From NCBI RefSeq assembly GCF_023101685.1, contig NZ_CP082164.1:5704001-5768000 (forward strand): a DNA stretch of 64,000 bases, read 5' to 3'. This document shows, in pieces, positions 62,518 to 64,000 of the stretch; positions within the stretch are counted from its first letter, which is position 1, and each line of letters begins with the position of its first letter. A program made the position numbers and the translations under genes. The notes under the pieces are model-generated. The model had not been told where the DNA came from, did no database searches, and saw only the letters and a list, made by a program, of their open reading frames with translations. Source of the DNA: Bradyrhizobium sp. 186. Its GTDB lineage: Bacteria; Pseudomonadota; Alphaproteobacteria; Rhizobiales; Xanthobacteraceae.

Positions 62518-64000
62518 TCACTTCGCGGACGAGGTCTCGTCGACCCAGAGGTCTTCGACGTTCTGATGGGTCAGCTCCGTCGCGTTCAACTGAATCCCCT
62601 TGAGCCACGGCTGCACGGCCATGACCGCCTTGTTGTAGTTGAAGAACCAGACCGGTGCCTCTTCATAGAGCAGGGCGTTGGCCTTTTGCAGCAGCTGGCC
62701 GCGCTTGGCGACGTCGTCGGTCTGCCCGGCCTCATCGACCATCTTGTCGAAATCGGTATTCTTGAAGTTCAAGTAGTTGCAGGCTGATTGCGGTGTCGAC
62801 GAGTGGAAGCATTTGAGGGCGGCCTGGGGATCCGGGCCGGTCGCCTGGGAATAGACGAAGGCCTGGTAGTCGCCGCTGCGAACCACCTCCGCCAGCACCG
62901 CGGTCTCGACCTGCTTGACTTTCGCCTTGATGCCCACTCTGTCCAGCATCGGGATGACGGCCGTGACGATCGGCAAGCCCCAGCTTTCATTCTGGCTGGT
63001 GGTCCATTCGAATTCGAAGCCTGTGGGATAGCCCGCGTCCGCGAGCAGCTGCTTCGCCTTCGCGGGATCGAAGGCGTAAGGCTTCATGGTCTTGTCATAG
63101 AGAGGAGAAGTCAGCGGCAGCCAGCTGGTGGCGCGATAGGCCTTGCCTTTGACCAGCTTGTTGATGATCAGGTCGGTATCGATCGCATAGTTGATCGCCT
63201 GCCGGACGCGCTTGTCCGCGAACGGCTTGAATGCGGGATTCATCCCCATGTAACGCGTGAAGACCTCGGCGACTTCGACAATGGTGCCCTTGAGGTCGGG
63301 GTCGGCCTGATAGGCGACATATTGTGCGGGCCCGAGCACCGAGGTGTCGATTTCCTTGTTGCGGAACGCGACATCGCGCGCGGCGGCCTCGCCCATGACC
63401 GACACGATGAGCTTGTCGGCGTACGGCTTGCCGGGCTTGTAGAACCTGTCCCACCGCTCCAGCACGATGCGCGATCCCGGCACGTGCTCGACGAATTTGA
63501 AGGGCCCGAGGCCGATCGGCTTCTGGATGAAGCCCTCCTTTGCGCCCTCATCTGCGGGATAGATCGAGGTTAGCGCGTTGAAGAAGTAGAAGCCCGGATC
63601 GACCTTCTCCGTGAGCTTCATTTCGAGCGTGAAGTCGTCAATCTTCTTCAGGCCGGAGATTTCCTTGGCCTGCCCCTTCTCGACCGCGGCCGCGCCCTCG
63701 ATCACGCGGACAAAACGCGCGCCGGGATAGGCCCTGGTGCCGTCCATGATGCGGTTGTAGGACCAGATGATGTCGTCGGCCGTCATCTTGCGGCCATGGT
63801 GGAAATAGGCGTCGTCGCGCAGCTTGAAGGTGTGAACGAGACCTCCGCCCGAGACCACGTCCTCCTTGGCAAGCTCCAGAACCGGCTTGCCCTCAGCGGA
63901 GTCCCAAATGTAGAGCGAACGGTGCAAACCCTTGGCGTATATCTCGTCCTGGGCGCGCTGTGTCGTATGAATGTCCAGGCTGGTGAAACTCGAGCCATAG
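62518..64000 (-). CDS. Peptide-type ABC transporter substrate-binding protein (partial, 5' end outside window)
   Basis: At least 494 residues of a family 5 solute-binding protein. The open frame continues through the right edge (GSSFTSLDIHTTQRAQDEIY before AKGLHRSLYIWD), so its signal peptide and start lie beyond 64000. Family landmarks: GGGLVHTFKLRDDAYFHHGR, then MTADDIIWSYNRIMDG, and DKRVRQAINYAID. A disulfide-type pair in CFHSSTPQSACNYLNF near the C-terminal third recalls periplasmic peptide and opine binders. The ligand is unknown. It is the first gene of the operon. Confidence 0.93.
   Translation of the reverse strand, partial: YGSSFTSLDIHTTQRAQDEIYAKGLHRSLYIWDSAEGKPVLELAKEDVVSGGGLVHTFKLRDDAYFHHGRKMTADDIIWSYNRIMDGTRAYPGARFVRVIEGAAAVEKGQAKEISGLKKIDDFTLEMKLTEKVDPGFYFFNALTSIYPADEGAKEGFIQKPIGLGPFKFVEHVPGSRIVLERWDRFYKPGKPYADKLIVSVMGEAAARDVAFRNKEIDTSVLGPAQYVAYQADPDLKGTIVEVAEVFTRYMGMNPAFKPFADKRVRQAINYAIDTDLIINKLVKGKAYRATSWLPLTSPLYDKTMKPYAFDPAKAKQLLADAGYPTGFEFEWTTSQNESWGLPIVTAVIPMLDRVGIKAKVKQVETAVLAEVVRSGDYQAFVYSQATGPDPQAALKCFHSSTPQSACNYLNFKNTDFDKMVDEAGQTDDVAKRGQLLQKANALLYEEAPVWFFNYNKAVMAVQPWLKGIQLNATELTHQNVEDLWVDETSSAK

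Overview
The window is GC-rich chromosomal DNA from an alphaproteobacterium of the Rhizobiales, most likely Bradyrhizobium. This rests on the conserved order of housekeeping genes, the short alphaproteobacterial ProS, two DUF3551 proteins, and dispersed palindromic repeats of the kind common in that genus. The genus call is inference.

Layout. (1) 0.1-16.5 kb is a core block. gltA (+) is followed by an oppositely oriented envelope/translation cluster whose transcription order is rpsB, tsf, pyrH, frr, uppS, cdsA, dxr, rseP, bamA, lpxD, fabZ, lpxA, lpxI, lpxB. Many of these genes overlap by 1-4 bases. (2) 16.7-24.4 kb carries a secreted caspase-fold protein that has lost both catalytic residues, a Tat-type beta carbonic anhydrase, a lipoprotein and dnaE. 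(3) 24.4-36.7 kb looks accessory. It holds an IS701-family element placed exactly on the stop codon of a 32-residue membrane protein, an Omp25/31-type porin, two DUF3551 proteins, an MFS exporter, a GNAT acetyltransferase, small membrane proteins, an IS1634-family transposase, a fragment of an XRE regulator, and an intact XRE regulator divergent from an oxidoreductase. In many Rhizobiales dnaE adjoins lolD-lolC-proS, so this block probably interrupts that synteny. (4) 36.8-40.2 kb is lolD, lolC, proS. (5) 40.4-48.8 kb is a copper island of two same-strand modules, each headed by a DUF2946 protein. One is DUF2946, outer-membrane protein, CopC, CopD; the other is DUF2946, TonB-dependent receptor, PCu(A)C, YcnI, CopC-CopD fusion. 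The receptor has an in-frame TGA. (6) 49.2-53.2 kb holds a truncated globin-like gene and an RbsBAC-type sugar ABC operon. (7) 53.2-55.5 kb is a cluster of palindromic repeats, one of which is split precisely by an IS110-family (IS1111-like) element with a long, highly structured non-coding end. (8) 55.5-58.5 kb contains an ATC-hydrolase-like protein, ridA, and the decayed remains of a VOC gene and a LysR gene. (9) 58.7-64 kb is a peptide-type ABC transporter (dppA to dppF order); the binding-protein gene runs off the right edge.

Main points for a second look: the paired DUF2946 reading frames. They share 185 of 189 nucleotides at their 5' ends, keep Cys motifs and a terminal Pro-Pro-Arg, and sit in front of outer-membrane copper genes. 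They look like copper-sensing leader proteins of the CruR/CutF type. Others are the IS110/IS1111 element with its candidate guide (bridge/seek) RNA and an exactly reconstructable empty site; the dead caspase; and the nonsense-interrupted receptor. No tRNA, rRNA or CRISPR array was seen.
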